Part shown: positions 33,806 to 41,620 of the stretch, piece by piece
How the letters are laid out: each line of letters begins with the position of its first letter
Numbering within the stretch: position 1 is the stretch's first letter
DNA from: Spiribacter halobius
GTDB lineage: Bacteria; Pseudomonadota; Gammaproteobacteria; Nitrococcales; Nitrococcaceae
Assembly (NCBI RefSeq): GCF_020883455.1
Contig: NZ_CP086615.1
Location: 620,001-684,000, forward strand
DNA length: 64,000 nt
Direction of reading: 5' to 3'
Position numbers and translations under genes: made by a program
Notes under the pieces: model-generated
Database searches by the model: none
Told to the model about the DNA's origin: nothing
Seen by the model: only the letters and a program-made list of their open reading frames with translations

Positions 33806-34243
33806 CTATAGGTGCGGCTCTAGGCGGCCAAGGTTCAATGCTTGTAGGACGCAGGCGTAAACATCTCGCATCCTCTCTCGGCCGAGCCGGTCCTTAAAGT
33901 ACAACCGCTTGCCGGTATTTGGATCCCGCTTGCCGAGCCGAATCAGTTCTAGGCGATGGAAGCCTACCGCATAGACCATGTCGCCTTTAACCCATGACCT
34001 CCGGTCCTGGAAGCGGCCAAGCTGCGGTAGGCACGCGCGAGGTAGCTCCAAGTGGTAGGGCATGACGGGATTCGGGGGTGTCGTGCTCAGCGCCACAACG
34101 GTCACCAGCCTTGGCCGACCCTTCATCTCCGGCGAGAGCACAATGACTGGCCGCTCGGGCTTAACCATCTCAGGTTCCTTAAACCCGCGGGAGAAGTCAC
34201 ACAGCAGTATTTGGCCGACCTTGGGGTGGATCGTTATTGGCAT
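33806..34243 (-). CDS. Type II toxin-antitoxin PemK/MazF-like toxin
   Basis: The 145-residue protein begins MPITIHPKVGQILLCDFSRG, and has KPERPVIVLSPEMKGRPRLVTVVALS, the conserved beta-barrel of MazF/PemK RNases. It ends VYAVGFHRLELIRLGKR and a C-terminal helical tail. MazF-type toxins cleave mRNA at short sequences. No obvious antitoxin overlaps the start; a small gene upstream on the same strand is separated by 141 bases. So either the antitoxin is elsewhere or this is a phage MazF-like protein of other use. The stop lies about 10 bases from the intron 3' end, so the intron inserted just beyond the toxin gene. Confidence 0.75.
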   Translation of the reverse strand: MPITIHPKVGQILLCDFSRGFKEPEMVKPERPVIVLSPEMKGRPRLVTVVALSTTPPNPVMPYHLELPRACLPQLGRFQDRRSWVKGDMVYAVGFHRLELIRLGKRDPNTGKRLYFKDRLGRERMRDVYACVLQALNLGRLEPHL

Positions 34244-34340
34244 CGCGCGACTGTAGCTGATCGGTCATTGGGGCCAAAGGGGCGCCGTTGCTCCGAATTT
34301 CTCACCCTTATGAATGGCGCATTCTCACCATCGTGAAATC

Positions 34341-34365
34341 AAAAAGCCCGGCGCGTGGCCGGGCT
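34341..34365 (-). terminator. Rho-independent terminator of the right-end operon
   Basis: On the minus strand, agcccggc and gccgggct pair over 8 bases around a 5-base loop, followed by TTTTTG. It lies 20 bases past the stop of the 115-residue gene, ending the leftward three-gene operon. Confidence 0.85.
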
Positions 34366-34384
34366 CTGTGGGGCTGGTGTTGAG

Positions 34385-34732
34385 TCAGTTGATCGACTCA
34401 CCCATCGGGATGGGGGTTATCTCCGTCATGTTGACGAGCAATCCGACCGACCCTCGCGGCAACCCATGTTCCAAGATCAAAGCCTCAGCCAAATCCTTGG
34501 GCTTTGCTTGGAGCGGTACGGCGGCGACGTAGTGTCCTTGCCGCTTCTCGCTGAGCCTGGCTAGCACCGTATCCGGGGCTCCGACTTCCTCCAGTAGCGA
34601 CTGGATGGACCGATACCCGACGTCTGTGAGGGGCTGTACCGTTACGGAGTTGCTGTCTTCAATGACCATCGCATGGAAGCCCTGCGCAATGGCCTCCTCA
34701 ATGGCGGCGATACCTTTATCCCTGTCACTCAT
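34385..34732 (-). CDS. Hypothetical protein, last gene of the right-end operon
   Basis: The 115-residue product starts MSDRDKGIAAIEEAIAQGFH and has VTVQPLTDVGYRSIQSLLEE and VPLQAKPKDLAEALILEHGLP. Mixed alpha/beta; no signal or membrane segment. The start overlaps the stop of the 51-residue gene upstream (TGATG). No family is recognised. Position near the att site suggests a regulator or immunity function, without proof. Confidence 0.55.
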   Translation of the reverse strand: MSDRDKGIAAIEEAIAQGFHAMVIEDSNSVTVQPLTDVGYRSIQSLLEEVGAPDTVLARLSEKRQGHYVAAVPLQAKPKDLAEALILEHGLPRGSVGLLVNMTEITPIPMGESIN

Positions 34733-34887
34733 CAGTCGGCCTCCTCTCGGGCGTTGTGTAGGGCATCCACAGGGCAATATAGCGACCTGACCAGCTCCAG
34801 CCCCTCCAGATACCGCCGATAGTCCACGGCGGCCTCCTCGCTGTCCGGCGCATACCCGTAGTGGGCGCACCAGCGCTCGAAGCTCAT
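34732..34887 (-). CDS. Small hypothetical protein, right-end operon
   Basis: A 51-residue acidic protein (MSFERWCAHYGYAPDSEEAAVDYRRYLEGLELVRSLY...) between two genes that overlap it by one and four bases. The tryptophan/tyrosine-rich, mostly helical make-up resembles small phage proteins with no known role. Confidence 0.5.
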   Translation of the reverse strand: MSFERWCAHYGYAPDSEEAAVDYRRYLEGLELVRSLYCPVDALHNAREEAD

Positions 34888-35333
34888 CCCGCGGCCCTCC
34901 CGGAGAGGTACTCCTCCAGGGCGCCGTCCGCCTCTCGCAACGCGGCGACCACCGACAGCACGGCGCTGGCCTCGTCGTTCTCCTGGTCCCGCAGGCGAAA
35001 GCCGATGCTCTCCAGTGTCCGCACGGCATCGGTGAGCGTGGCGGCGGCGGCCTCGATGTGGGGCATACGTAGGCGCTGGCGCAGGCTGCCCTCGGCGGGC
35101 TTCGTCTCCCGCATGTGCGCCAGCTCCGCCTGCTCGTGGCGCTGAGCGGCTTTCTCGATCTGCGACACAAGGCACGCGATCAGCCCCTCCAGCTCGCGCT
35201 GCGCCTCGACGTCTTGCAGGTTGTCGCCGAGATCTTCAGCACAGGAGGCGATGATGCGGCGGGCGGCGGTTCTGGCGTGGTTCAGCTCCACGCCGGCGTC
35301 GCTGAACAGGGCGTCAAAGGATTCGGATGGCAT
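34884..35333 (-). CDS. Helical hypothetical protein, first gene of the right-end operon
   Basis: The 149-residue acidic product is nearly all helix (ELNHARTAARRIIASCAEDLGDNLQDVE, ACLVSQIEKAAQRHEQAELAHM, EAAAATLTDAVRTLESIGFRLRDQ) and ends GALEEYLSGRAAG. No family is recognised. The stop overlaps the next start as ATGA. Its promoter must lie between it and the att site, where CTGTGAC sites also occur. Confidence 0.55.
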   Translation of the reverse strand: MPSESFDALFSDAGVELNHARTAARRIIASCAEDLGDNLQDVEAQRELEGLIACLVSQIEKAAQRHEQAELAHMRETKPAEGSLRQRLRMPHIEAAAATLTDAVRTLESIGFRLRDQENDEASAVLSVVAALREADGALEEYLSGRAAG

Positions 35334-35379
35334 GGTACTTCCTCCGCGTTGGTATGAGCGGGGAAGCCCGGTGACTATG

Positions 35380-35411
35380 CTGTGACTTGGCGGGGAAAAA
35401 GGCAGTCACAG
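35380..35411. promoter_or_regulatory. Right-end CTGTGAC/GTCACAG site pair
   Basis: CTGTGAC at 35380-35386 and GTCACAG at 35405-35411 form an inverted pair with an 18-base spacer, 25 bases inside the right attachment repeat. Identical heptamers flank the left attachment repeat, supporting an integrase arm-site role. Confidence 0.5.
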
Positions 35412-35435
35412 CGATCCGCAACTGCCTGTTTTTTC

Positions 35436-35511
35436 TGGTGGGCCGTGCTGGATTCGAACCAGCGACCAGCGGATTAAAAGTCCGATGCTCTACCAGCTGA
35501 GCTAACGGCCC
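35436..35511 (-). tRNA. tRNA-Lys (anticodon UUU)
   Basis: A complete 76-base cloverleaf with encoded CCA: acceptor stem ggccgt-type pairing, D arm (gctc...gagc), anticodon loop CTTTTAA, T arm with GTTCGAA. The 3' half (35436-35484) is the island's attachment site and was restored by the island's end, so the gene stays intact. Confidence 0.95.
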
Positions 35512-35579
35512 GGTTGCCGGCGAAATGGTAGCGGGCCCGGGCGGAGGCGGCAATGGCGCCGCCGCCCGCGGCTGTTCGG

Positions 35580-36419
35580 TCAGAGGCGATCGAGACGCTG
35601 CTGGGCGAGGTTGGCGGCGGTGGTGTCAGGGTATTCCTCGACCACCTGCTGCAGGGCAGTGCGCGCCTCCTCGGTGCGTTCCTCCTCGAAGTGGACGAAG
35701 CCGATCTTGAGCAGGGCGTCCGGGCGCTTGTTACTGTCCGGGTAGTCTTCGAGGACCTGCTCGAAGTGCTCCAGGGCGGCGTCGAACTCGCGCACGACGT
35801 AGTGGGACTCGCCGAGCCAGTAGCGGGCGTTGGCAGCGAGGCGGCTGTCCGGGTAGTCCTCGAGGAAGCGCCGGAACTGCTCGGCGGCCTGGTCGTAGCG
35901 GCCCTCGCGCAGGGTATCGAAGGCGGCCTGGTAGGCCTCGGACTCGCCCGCGCCGGGCTCGTCATCGGCGGCGCCGTCAGCATCCCCGGCGCCGGCGGCG
36001 TCGCCGCCCTCCGGTGGCGTCTCGCCGCTGGTAGTGTCCGGGCCGCCATCGCCGTCGTCCGCGCGCTCGCCGTCGGCGTCGGCGGTGTCGTCGTCGCTGC
36101 CGTCGGAATCGCTCTCCGCGGCGGCCGTCTCCAGTGCCCGCAGACGTTCGTCGACGTCCACGTAGATCTCGCGCTGGCGCTCCTTAAGGGACTGCACCTC
36201 CCGACGCAGGACCTCGATATCCCCGCGCAGGGCGCTGACCTCCTGGCGCAGGGCCTCGGAGCTGTTCATGAGCTCGATGAGCGCGCTGCTCTCGAGCCGG
36301 CGCTCGATCCGCTCCAGGCGCTCGTTCAGCTCGCTGTTGGACTGGGCCGCCGCCGGCCCCGCCGCGAACGCGAGGGCGGCGGCGAGGGCGAGGGCGGAGA
36401 GGGGACGGGCGATGGTCAT
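35580..36419 (-). CDS. cpoB: Cell division coordinator CpoB (YbgF)
   Basis: Periplasmic protein that links Tol-Pal constriction with peptidoglycan synthase PBP1B. The 279-residue product has a signal peptide (AAGPAAAQS), an N-terminal trimerising coiled coil (LNERLERIERRL to LKERQREIYVD), a highly acidic linker (residues about 105-160, Asp/Gly/Ala/Glu) and a TPR domain (EAYQAAFDTLREGRYDQAAEQF, ARYWLGESHYVV, ALLKIGFVHFEE). The acid linker is longer than in E. coli and could be a salt adaptation. It is the last gene of the tol operon. Confidence 0.93.
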   Translation of the reverse strand: MTIARPLSALALAAALAFAAGPAAAQSNSELNERLERIERRLESSALIELMNSSEALRQEVSALRGDIEVLRREVQSLKERQREIYVDVDERLRALETAAAESDSDGSDDDTADADGERADDGDGGPDTTSGETPPEGGDAAGAGDADGAADDEPGAGESEAYQAAFDTLREGRYDQAAEQFRRFLEDYPDSRLAANARYWLGESHYVVREFDAALEHFEQVLEDYPDSNKRPDALLKIGFVHFEEERTEEARTALQQVVEEYPDTTAANLAQQRLDRL

Positions 36420-36441
36420 GGCAACCTCGGGCGTCGTTGGC

Positions 36442-37014
36442 TCAGCGTTCGTAGACGAGCTCGGCCCGGCGGTTCTGCGCCCAGGCCTCCTCGTTGCTGC
36501 CGTTCGCGGCGGGCTGCTCCTCGCCGTAGCTCAGGGTCTCCACCTGGTCGTCGTCCACGCCGTTGAGCTGCAGCACACGGGCAACGGCCTGGGCACGGCG
36601 CTCGCCGAGGGCCAGGTTGTACTCGCGGGAGCCGCGCTCGTCGGTGTGGCCCTCCACCAGCACGCGCCGCTGGGGGTTCTCGGCGAGGTAGTCGGCGTGC
36701 GCCTCCAGCAGCTCGATGCCTTCGGCGTCGATGTTGCTGCTGTCGAATTCGAAATAGATCACGCGCTCGGAAAGCGGGCTGTCCGGGTCCTCCAGGGCAT
36801 CGCCCTCGAAGCCGGCCGCGCCCGCGGCACCGGCGGCTTCGGCTTCCTCCGCCTCGCGCCGGGCACGCTCGGCCTCGCGCTCGGCGGCCGCGCGCTCGGC
36901 GGCCTCGTCCATCTCGCGCATCTCTTCGTCGCCGATCTCGTCGTCGGTGGTGGCGCAGCCGGCAACGGCGGCGGCCACCAGCAGGATCAGCAGCCAGCGG
37001 GTAACCGTCTTCAT
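36442..37014 (-). CDS. pal: Peptidoglycan-associated lipoprotein Pal
   Basis: Outer-membrane lipoprotein of the Tol-Pal complex that grips peptidoglycan. The 190-residue product has a lipoprotein signal with lipobox VAGC (about residue 20), a charged Glu/Ala/Arg-rich linker and an OmpA-like domain: VIYFEFDSSNIDAEGIELLEAHADYL, VLVEGHTDERGSREYNLALGERRA and the final NRRAELVYER. These are the peptidoglycan-binding residues. The start MKTVTRW is at 37014; an in-frame upstream extension is less likely. Between tolB and cpoB. Confidence 0.95.
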   Translation of the reverse strand: MKTVTRWLLILLVAAAVAGCATTDDEIGDEEMREMDEAAERAAAEREAERARREAEEAEAAGAAGAAGFEGDALEDPDSPLSERVIYFEFDSSNIDAEGIELLEAHADYLAENPQRRVLVEGHTDERGSREYNLALGERRAQAVARVLQLNGVDDDQVETLSYGEEQPAANGSNEEAWAQNRRAELVYER

Positions 37015-37061
37015 GGTGAGCACTCCGTATCGCAGGGGCGAGAGCTTGGGGTAGAGGGTAA

Positions 37062-38357
37062 TCATTGCGGCAGCGGCGACCAGTCCGGCTCGCGCACCTC
37101 GGCGGGGAAGTCGGTGAGCTCGCCCTGGGCGCGGCCGTAGACGGACACGGTGGCGAGCTCGCTGTCTCCGCCGGTGGCCCGGGTGTACGCGATCATCGTA
37201 CCGCTTGCCGAGAAGCTCGGCGATTCGTCCAGCGAGCCCTCGGTGAGCACCCGCATGAGCTCGCGCTCGAGGTCCATGACGGCGATGCGGAAGTTGCCGT
37301 CCTGGCGATGGACGAAGGTCATCAGCCGGCCGTCCGTGGAGAGGTCCGGGCTCGCGTTGTAGCTGCCCTGGAAGGTGACCCGTTCCGCCTCGCCGCCATC
37401 GGCGGCGACGCGGTAGACCTGCGGGCTGCCACCGCGGTCGGAGGTGAAGTACAGGTGCTCGCCGTCCGGCGACCAGGCGGGCTCGGTGTCGATGCCGAAG
37501 TGCCGGGTCACCCGGCGGGGCTGCCGGTCACTGCCTGGCGTCAGGATGTAGATGTCCGGGTTGCCGTCCTTGGAGAGGGTCACCGCCAGGCGCTCGCCGT
37601 CCGGGGACCAGGCCGGGGCGCCGTTCAAACCGGGGTAGTCGGCCACCACCTCGCGCGCCCCGCTTGCCACCGTCTGCACGAAGATGCGCTGGTCGCGCCC
37701 GGACTCGAAGGAGACGTAGGCGATGCGCTCGCCGTCGGGAGACCAGTCCGGGGAGAGGATCGGCCGGCCCGAGGTGAGGATGGTCTGCGGCCCGTGACCG
37801 TCCGCCTGGGCGATCACGAGCTTGTGCTGCTGCTCGTCGCCGCTGCCCTCGACCTGGACGTAGGCGATGCGCGTATTGAAGCCGCCCGGGCGGCCGATCA
37901 GGCGCTGGAAGATCTCGTCGCTGATGGTGTGGGCGAGCGGGCGCAGGGCGTCGGCGTTGACGCGGAAGCGCTTGCCCTCCAGCCGGTCGCCGCCGTAGAC
38001 GTCCAGCAGCTCGTAGCGGACCGTATAGCGGCCCTCGGCTCCGCCCTCGATGCGGCCCACCACCAGGCTGTCCGCGCCGAGGGCGCGCCAGTTCTGGAAG
38101 CGGACGTCCTCGAAACGGCTCGGCTGGCCGAGGTGGTTCTCCGGGTCGAGCGGGTCGAACAGGCCGCTGCGGTAGAGGTCGGCGCGGATGATCCCGGCCA
38201 TGTCCGTTGTCGGCGGCACGGCGCCGGCGCCCACCTGAAAAGGCACCACCGCGATGGGCAGCGCGCCCTCGGCGCCGCCGGTGATCTCGATGCGCACCTG
38301 GCCCGCCGCCGGGGCGGCCAGTGCGAGGGCGAGGAGCAGGCACAGCAGCCGCAACAT
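37062..38357 (-). CDS. tolB: Tol-Pal system beta-propeller protein TolB
   Basis: Periplasmic propeller that contacts Pal and TolA. The 431-residue product has a signal peptide, an N-terminal domain (LPIAVVPFQVG, IIRADLYRSGLFDPL, RFRVNADALRPLAHTISDEIFQRLIG), and a six-bladed propeller with repeated DWSPDGERIAYVSFE / AWSPDGERLAVTL / EPAWSPDGEHLYFTSDRGG motifs. Start ATG 38357. It is followed by pal after a 47-base gap. Length is normal. Confidence 0.95.
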   Translation of the reverse strand: MLRLLCLLLALALAAPAAGQVRIEITGGAEGALPIAVVPFQVGAGAVPPTTDMAGIIRADLYRSGLFDPLDPENHLGQPSRFEDVRFQNWRALGADSLVVGRIEGGAEGRYTVRYELLDVYGGDRLEGKRFRVNADALRPLAHTISDEIFQRLIGRPGGFNTRIAYVQVEGSGDEQQHKLVIAQADGHGPQTILTSGRPILSPDWSPDGERIAYVSFESGRDQRIFVQTVASGAREVVADYPGLNGAPAWSPDGERLAVTLSKDGNPDIYILTPGSDRQPRRVTRHFGIDTEPAWSPDGEHLYFTSDRGGSPQVYRVAADGGEAERVTFQGSYNASPDLSTDGRLMTFVHRQDGNFRIAVMDLERELMRVLTEGSLDESPSFSASGTMIAYTRATGGDSELATVSVYGRAQGELTDFPAEVREPDWSPLPQ

Positions 38358-38424
38358 GAGGTCCCCCTTGCCGTGGGTCTTGGCCCGTCGCCATTGCGGG
38401 CGGCGGGTAGTGTAAGCCAGCTGT

Positions 38425-39513
38425 TCACTCATCGGGGCGGAACTCGAATCGCACGCCCTGGCGATAGGGAGCGGCGAGCTCGGGGTCGTCGGGCATTGGC
38501 AGCGGGTCGGCGCGCAGGACGGCCGTCTCCGCCGAGCGGTCGAAGGCGGGGTTGCCGCTGCTCTCCACCACGCGGGCTTCGAGCACCGTGCCACCGGCGC
38601 CGAGCCGGACCTCCACCACGCAGGACAGCCCATCCGGGGTGCCTGCGGGGCGGGTCCAGCTGCGCCGGACCTTGTCGCGGATGGCGGCATCGTACTGGCT
38701 GCGGGCCTGGGCGATGCGCCGCTCGCGGGCGGCCTGTTCCCGGGCCTCGGCTTCACGCCGCATCTCCTCGCGGAGCGCCTGCTCGCGCTCGCGTCGCGCC
38801 TGTTCCTCGGCTTCGCGCCGGGCCTGCTCCTCGGCCTCCCGGCGTGCCTGTTCCTCCGCCTCGCGCCGGGCCTGCTCCTCGGCCTCCCGGCGTGCCTGTT
38901 CCTCCGCCTCGCGCCGAGCCTGCTCCTCGGCCTCCCGGCGCGCCTGCTCCTCGGCTTCGCGGCGGGCCTGTTCCGCGGCCTCCTGTTCCCGGCGCGCCTG
39001 CTCCGCGGCCTCGCGCTCCCGCCGTGCCTGTTCCTCGGCCTCGCGCCGGGCCTGTTCGGCAGCCTCGCGCTCGCGTCGCGCCTGGGCTTCCGCTTCCTGG
39101 CGCGCCTGCTCCTGCGCCTCCCGCTCGCGCCGGGCCTGCTCGGCCGCCTCGCGTTCCCGCTCGGCCTGCGCGGCGGCCTCCTCGGCGGCCTGACGCTCCG
39201 CCTCGCGCTCGGCCTCGAGGCGCGCCTGCTCCTCGCGCAGGGCCTCCAGCCGCTCCTGTTCCGCCTGCCGCTGAGCCTCCAGCTCCGCCAGCGCCTCCTC
39301 GCGCTCACGCCGCTGCGCCTCGCGCTCGGCCTCCAGCCGCTCCACGGCCTGCTCCACCTCCTGCTCCTCCACGGCGATGGCCTGGATCGCCTCGCCGTCG
39401 TCGTCCGCGCCCCGGGTGGTGGGCGCGAGGTTGAGGCTCAGCGCGAACAGCCCGAGGAGGGCGACGTGGGCGAGTATCGAGTAGAAGACGTAGAGAAGAT
39501 CGCGGCCGGCCAT
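38425..39513 (-). CDS. tolA: Cell envelope protein TolA
   Basis: Inner-membrane protein spanning the periplasm from TolQR to TolB/Pal. The 362-residue product has one N-terminal helix (FYSILAHVALLGLFALSLNL), a long Glu/Ala/Arg/Gln helical domain II (about residues 50-270), and a C-terminal domain (RSQYDAAIRDKVRRSW, SCVVEVRLGAGGTVLEARVVESSGNPAFDRSAE). The middle has a tandem 24-bp repeat (38799-38966) coding for REAEEQAR. Its length may vary between strains. The gap to tolR is two bases. Confidence 0.93.
   Translation of the reverse strand: MAGRDLLYVFYSILAHVALLGLFALSLNLAPTTRGADDDGEAIQAIAVEEQEVEQAVERLEAEREAQRREREEALAELEAQRQAEQERLEALREEQARLEAEREAERQAAEEAAAQAEREREAAEQARREREAQEQARQEAEAQARREREAAEQARREAEEQARREREAAEQARREQEAAEQARREAEEQARREAEEQARREAEEQARREAEEQARREAEEQARREAEEQARREAEEQARREREQALREEMRREAEAREQAARERRIAQARSQYDAAIRDKVRRSWTRPAGTPDGLSCVVEVRLGAGGTVLEARVVESSGNPAFDRSAETAVLRADPLPMPDDPELAAPYRQGVRFEFRPDE
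38799..38966 (-). repeat. Seven tandem 24-bp repeats in tolA
   Basis: Seven consecutive 24-base units each encode REAEEQAR. Units 2-3 and 4-5 alternate synonymous codons, giving a 48-bp higher-order repeat. Such arrays can change in copy number by slippage or recombination and would alter TolA length by eight residues (about 1.2 nm of helix) per unit. Confidence 0.9.
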
Positions 39514-39515
39514 GC

Positions 39516-39965
39516 TCAGCCCTCCGCCGGCGGCTGCGTCATCAGCCCCACCTGAGGGACGCCGGCCTGCTTCAGCGCGGCCATGATCTCGATCACCCGG
39601 CCGTAGGGCACCCCGGCGTCCCCGCGCACCAGTACCGGTGTCTGGGGCTGCTCGCGCATCACGGCAGTGACGTTCACCACCACCTCCCGGGCGGAGACCG
39701 GCTCATCGTCCGCCTGGGCGCCGATGCTGAGGTAGAAGCGGCCCTCCCGGTCCACCTCCACGATCACCGGCTCGCGCTCCTCCTGGGGCAGCGGCTCGCT
39801 GCCGGCCTGGGGCAGCTCGATCTCCACGCCCTGGTAGAGCAGCGGCGCGGTCACCATGAAGATCACCAGCAGCACGAGCATGACGTCGATGTAGGGGACG
39901 ACGTTGATCTCCGCCATCGGCCGGCGGCGCGTGCGACGGGTACCGGCAGTGATGCCTCCCTTCAC
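39516..39965 (-). CDS. tolR: Tol-Pal protein TolR
   Basis: ExbD-family inner-membrane protein; with TolQ it forms the proton-driven motor of Tol-Pal. The 149-residue product has MAEINVVPYIDVMLVLLVIFMVTAPLL, the single helix carrying the conserved Asp, and the periplasmic domain (YLSIGAQADDEPV, VLVRGDAGVPYGRVIEIMAALKQAGVPQVGLMT). I chose GTG at 39965, with GGAGG upstream and 10 bases after tolQ; the extra N-terminal 25 residues are basic and cytoplasmic. A later ATG is possible. Confidence 0.93.
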   Translation of the reverse strand: MKGGITAGTRRTRRRPMAEINVVPYIDVMLVLLVIFMVTAPLLYQGVEIELPQAGSEPLPQEEREPVIVEVDREGRFYLSIGAQADDEPVSAREVVVNVTAVMREQPQTPVLVRGDAGVPYGRVIEIMAALKQAGVPQVGLMTQPPAEG

Positions 39966-39975
39966 CGGTGCCTCC

Positions 39976-40666
<691 letters not shown>

Positions 40667-40677
<11 letters not shown>

Positions 40678-41092
40678 CGTCGAGCCTCGTGCAGATCTCT
40701 GGGGGCAGCGGCCGCGGCCGGCCCGTGGTGTCCATGCAGACCACCTCGACCCGCCCCCGACAGAGGGTGGCCTCCGCGGGCGCCAGGGCGTGGGTCTCCT
40801 GGTGAAAGCAAAGCCGCGCCCGGCCCCGGCGGGCGGCCCGGGTGAGCACCTGCAGCCGGTCGTCCAACCGCGCCGGCGCGAGGTAGTCCACGCTCAGGGA
40901 ACGGACCACGAACAGCCGCCCGGTACGCTCGGTGAGCTCGGCCTGGCCGAAGCCGAGCGCCCGCAGCCATTCGGTGCGCCCGCGCTCGAACCAGCGCAGG
41001 TAGCTCGTATGGTAGGCGACGCCTCCGGCATCCGTGTCCTCGTAGTACACGCGCAGGGCGAGGGTGTGCGGCGCGGTGGGCTGATCGTGCAA
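40667..41092 (-). CDS. ybgC: Tol-Pal-associated acyl-CoA thioesterase YbgC
   Basis: A hot-dog-fold thioesterase. The 141-residue product has the family signature RVYYEDTDAGGVAYHTSYLRWFERGRTEWLRALG, containing the active-site Asp in DTDAGG. It acts on short-chain acyl-CoAs and may function in phospholipid metabolism at the division site. It is the first gene of the tol operon; its 3' end overlaps tolQ. The promoter must be in the upstream 41093-41238 region. Confidence 0.93.
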
Positions 41093-41620
41093 GCCGTCCG
41101 TCCATCCCCGCGTGGCGCAGCCATCACCGGGTGCCGGCGATCACGTTCGGGCGGGGAATAATTTGTTGCCATCTCCAGAAGATGCAGCGCATCGCTCAGA
41201 CGGAACACTAAACATCCGGGGCCCTCGGCGCAAGCCGGAAAAAGCGGACCCCCGGCCGCCCTGCGGCGACCGGGGGTCTGTCTGTAGAAGGCACCTGCAG
41301 GCCGGAATGAGGGGGTGACGGGGCTTTCGAACACCTGCAGGTGCGTAACCGTGGCGGGCCTCGCGGTGGCCCGCCTTGTCCTGCAGGTAGCAAACGCCGT
41401 GCCAGGATCCTCATCTCGCTGTTCTGTCAGGTTTTCTGACAATTTCTGCCGCCGTCGACGGCGCTGGAGCCGGTTCAGCTGTTGCCGGCGGGAGACGGGC
41501 GGGAGGGGCAGCGGGGGCTGTGCCGGCCCTCACGGGCAGAAATCCAGCCGTGCGGCGGGCGATCAGGCGGTCTGCGCGGCGGCGGCCCGCGCTGTCGCCG
41601 GATGGCGACAGGCCGGGGGG
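41093..41620. other. Intergenic region: glrR terminator and tol promoter
   Basis: The 528 bases between glrR and ybgC hold a terminator for the glrR operon (41239-41278), a perfect 12-bp palindrome cacctgcaggtg near 41331, a G/C hairpin near 41354-41374, and a locally AT-rich stretch around 41158-41168 (aataatttgttgcc) that is the best candidate for the tol promoter. No gene is supported. Confidence 0.5.
41239..41278 (-). terminator. Rho-independent terminator after glrR
   Basis: On the minus strand, GACCCCCGG and CCGGGGGTC pair, with a further inner pairing (ccgc / gcgg), and the stem is followed by CGCTTTTTCC. It lies about 340 bases past the glrR stop. Confidence 0.8.

Larger units (their letters stand above)
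22496..35484. mobile_element. Integrated phage-satellite-like island in tRNA-Lys
   Basis: The element is delimited by a 49-bp perfect direct repeat (22496-22544 and 35436-35484) that is the 3' part of tRNA-Lys. It encodes an integrase next to the left end, an AlpA-like regulator, an iteron-bearing winged-helix replication protein, many overlapping small genes, a major capsid protein, a small terminase and a truncated tape measure. Portal, large terminase, protease, tail fibres and lysis genes are absent. That content fits a phage satellite (PICI-like) or an eroded prophage. A class-C group II intron has later inserted into it. Confidence 0.88.

Noticed and set aside
38552-39193. A Ser/Ala/Arg-rich frame on the plus strand within tolA
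   Set aside because: It is the complement of the REAEEQAR repeat of tolA; its repeats have no independent signal.
41158-41175. A sigma-54 promoter upstream of ybgC
   Set aside because: A TGGCAAC string is present, but the downstream TTGC half and spacing are missing, so the match is not good enough.
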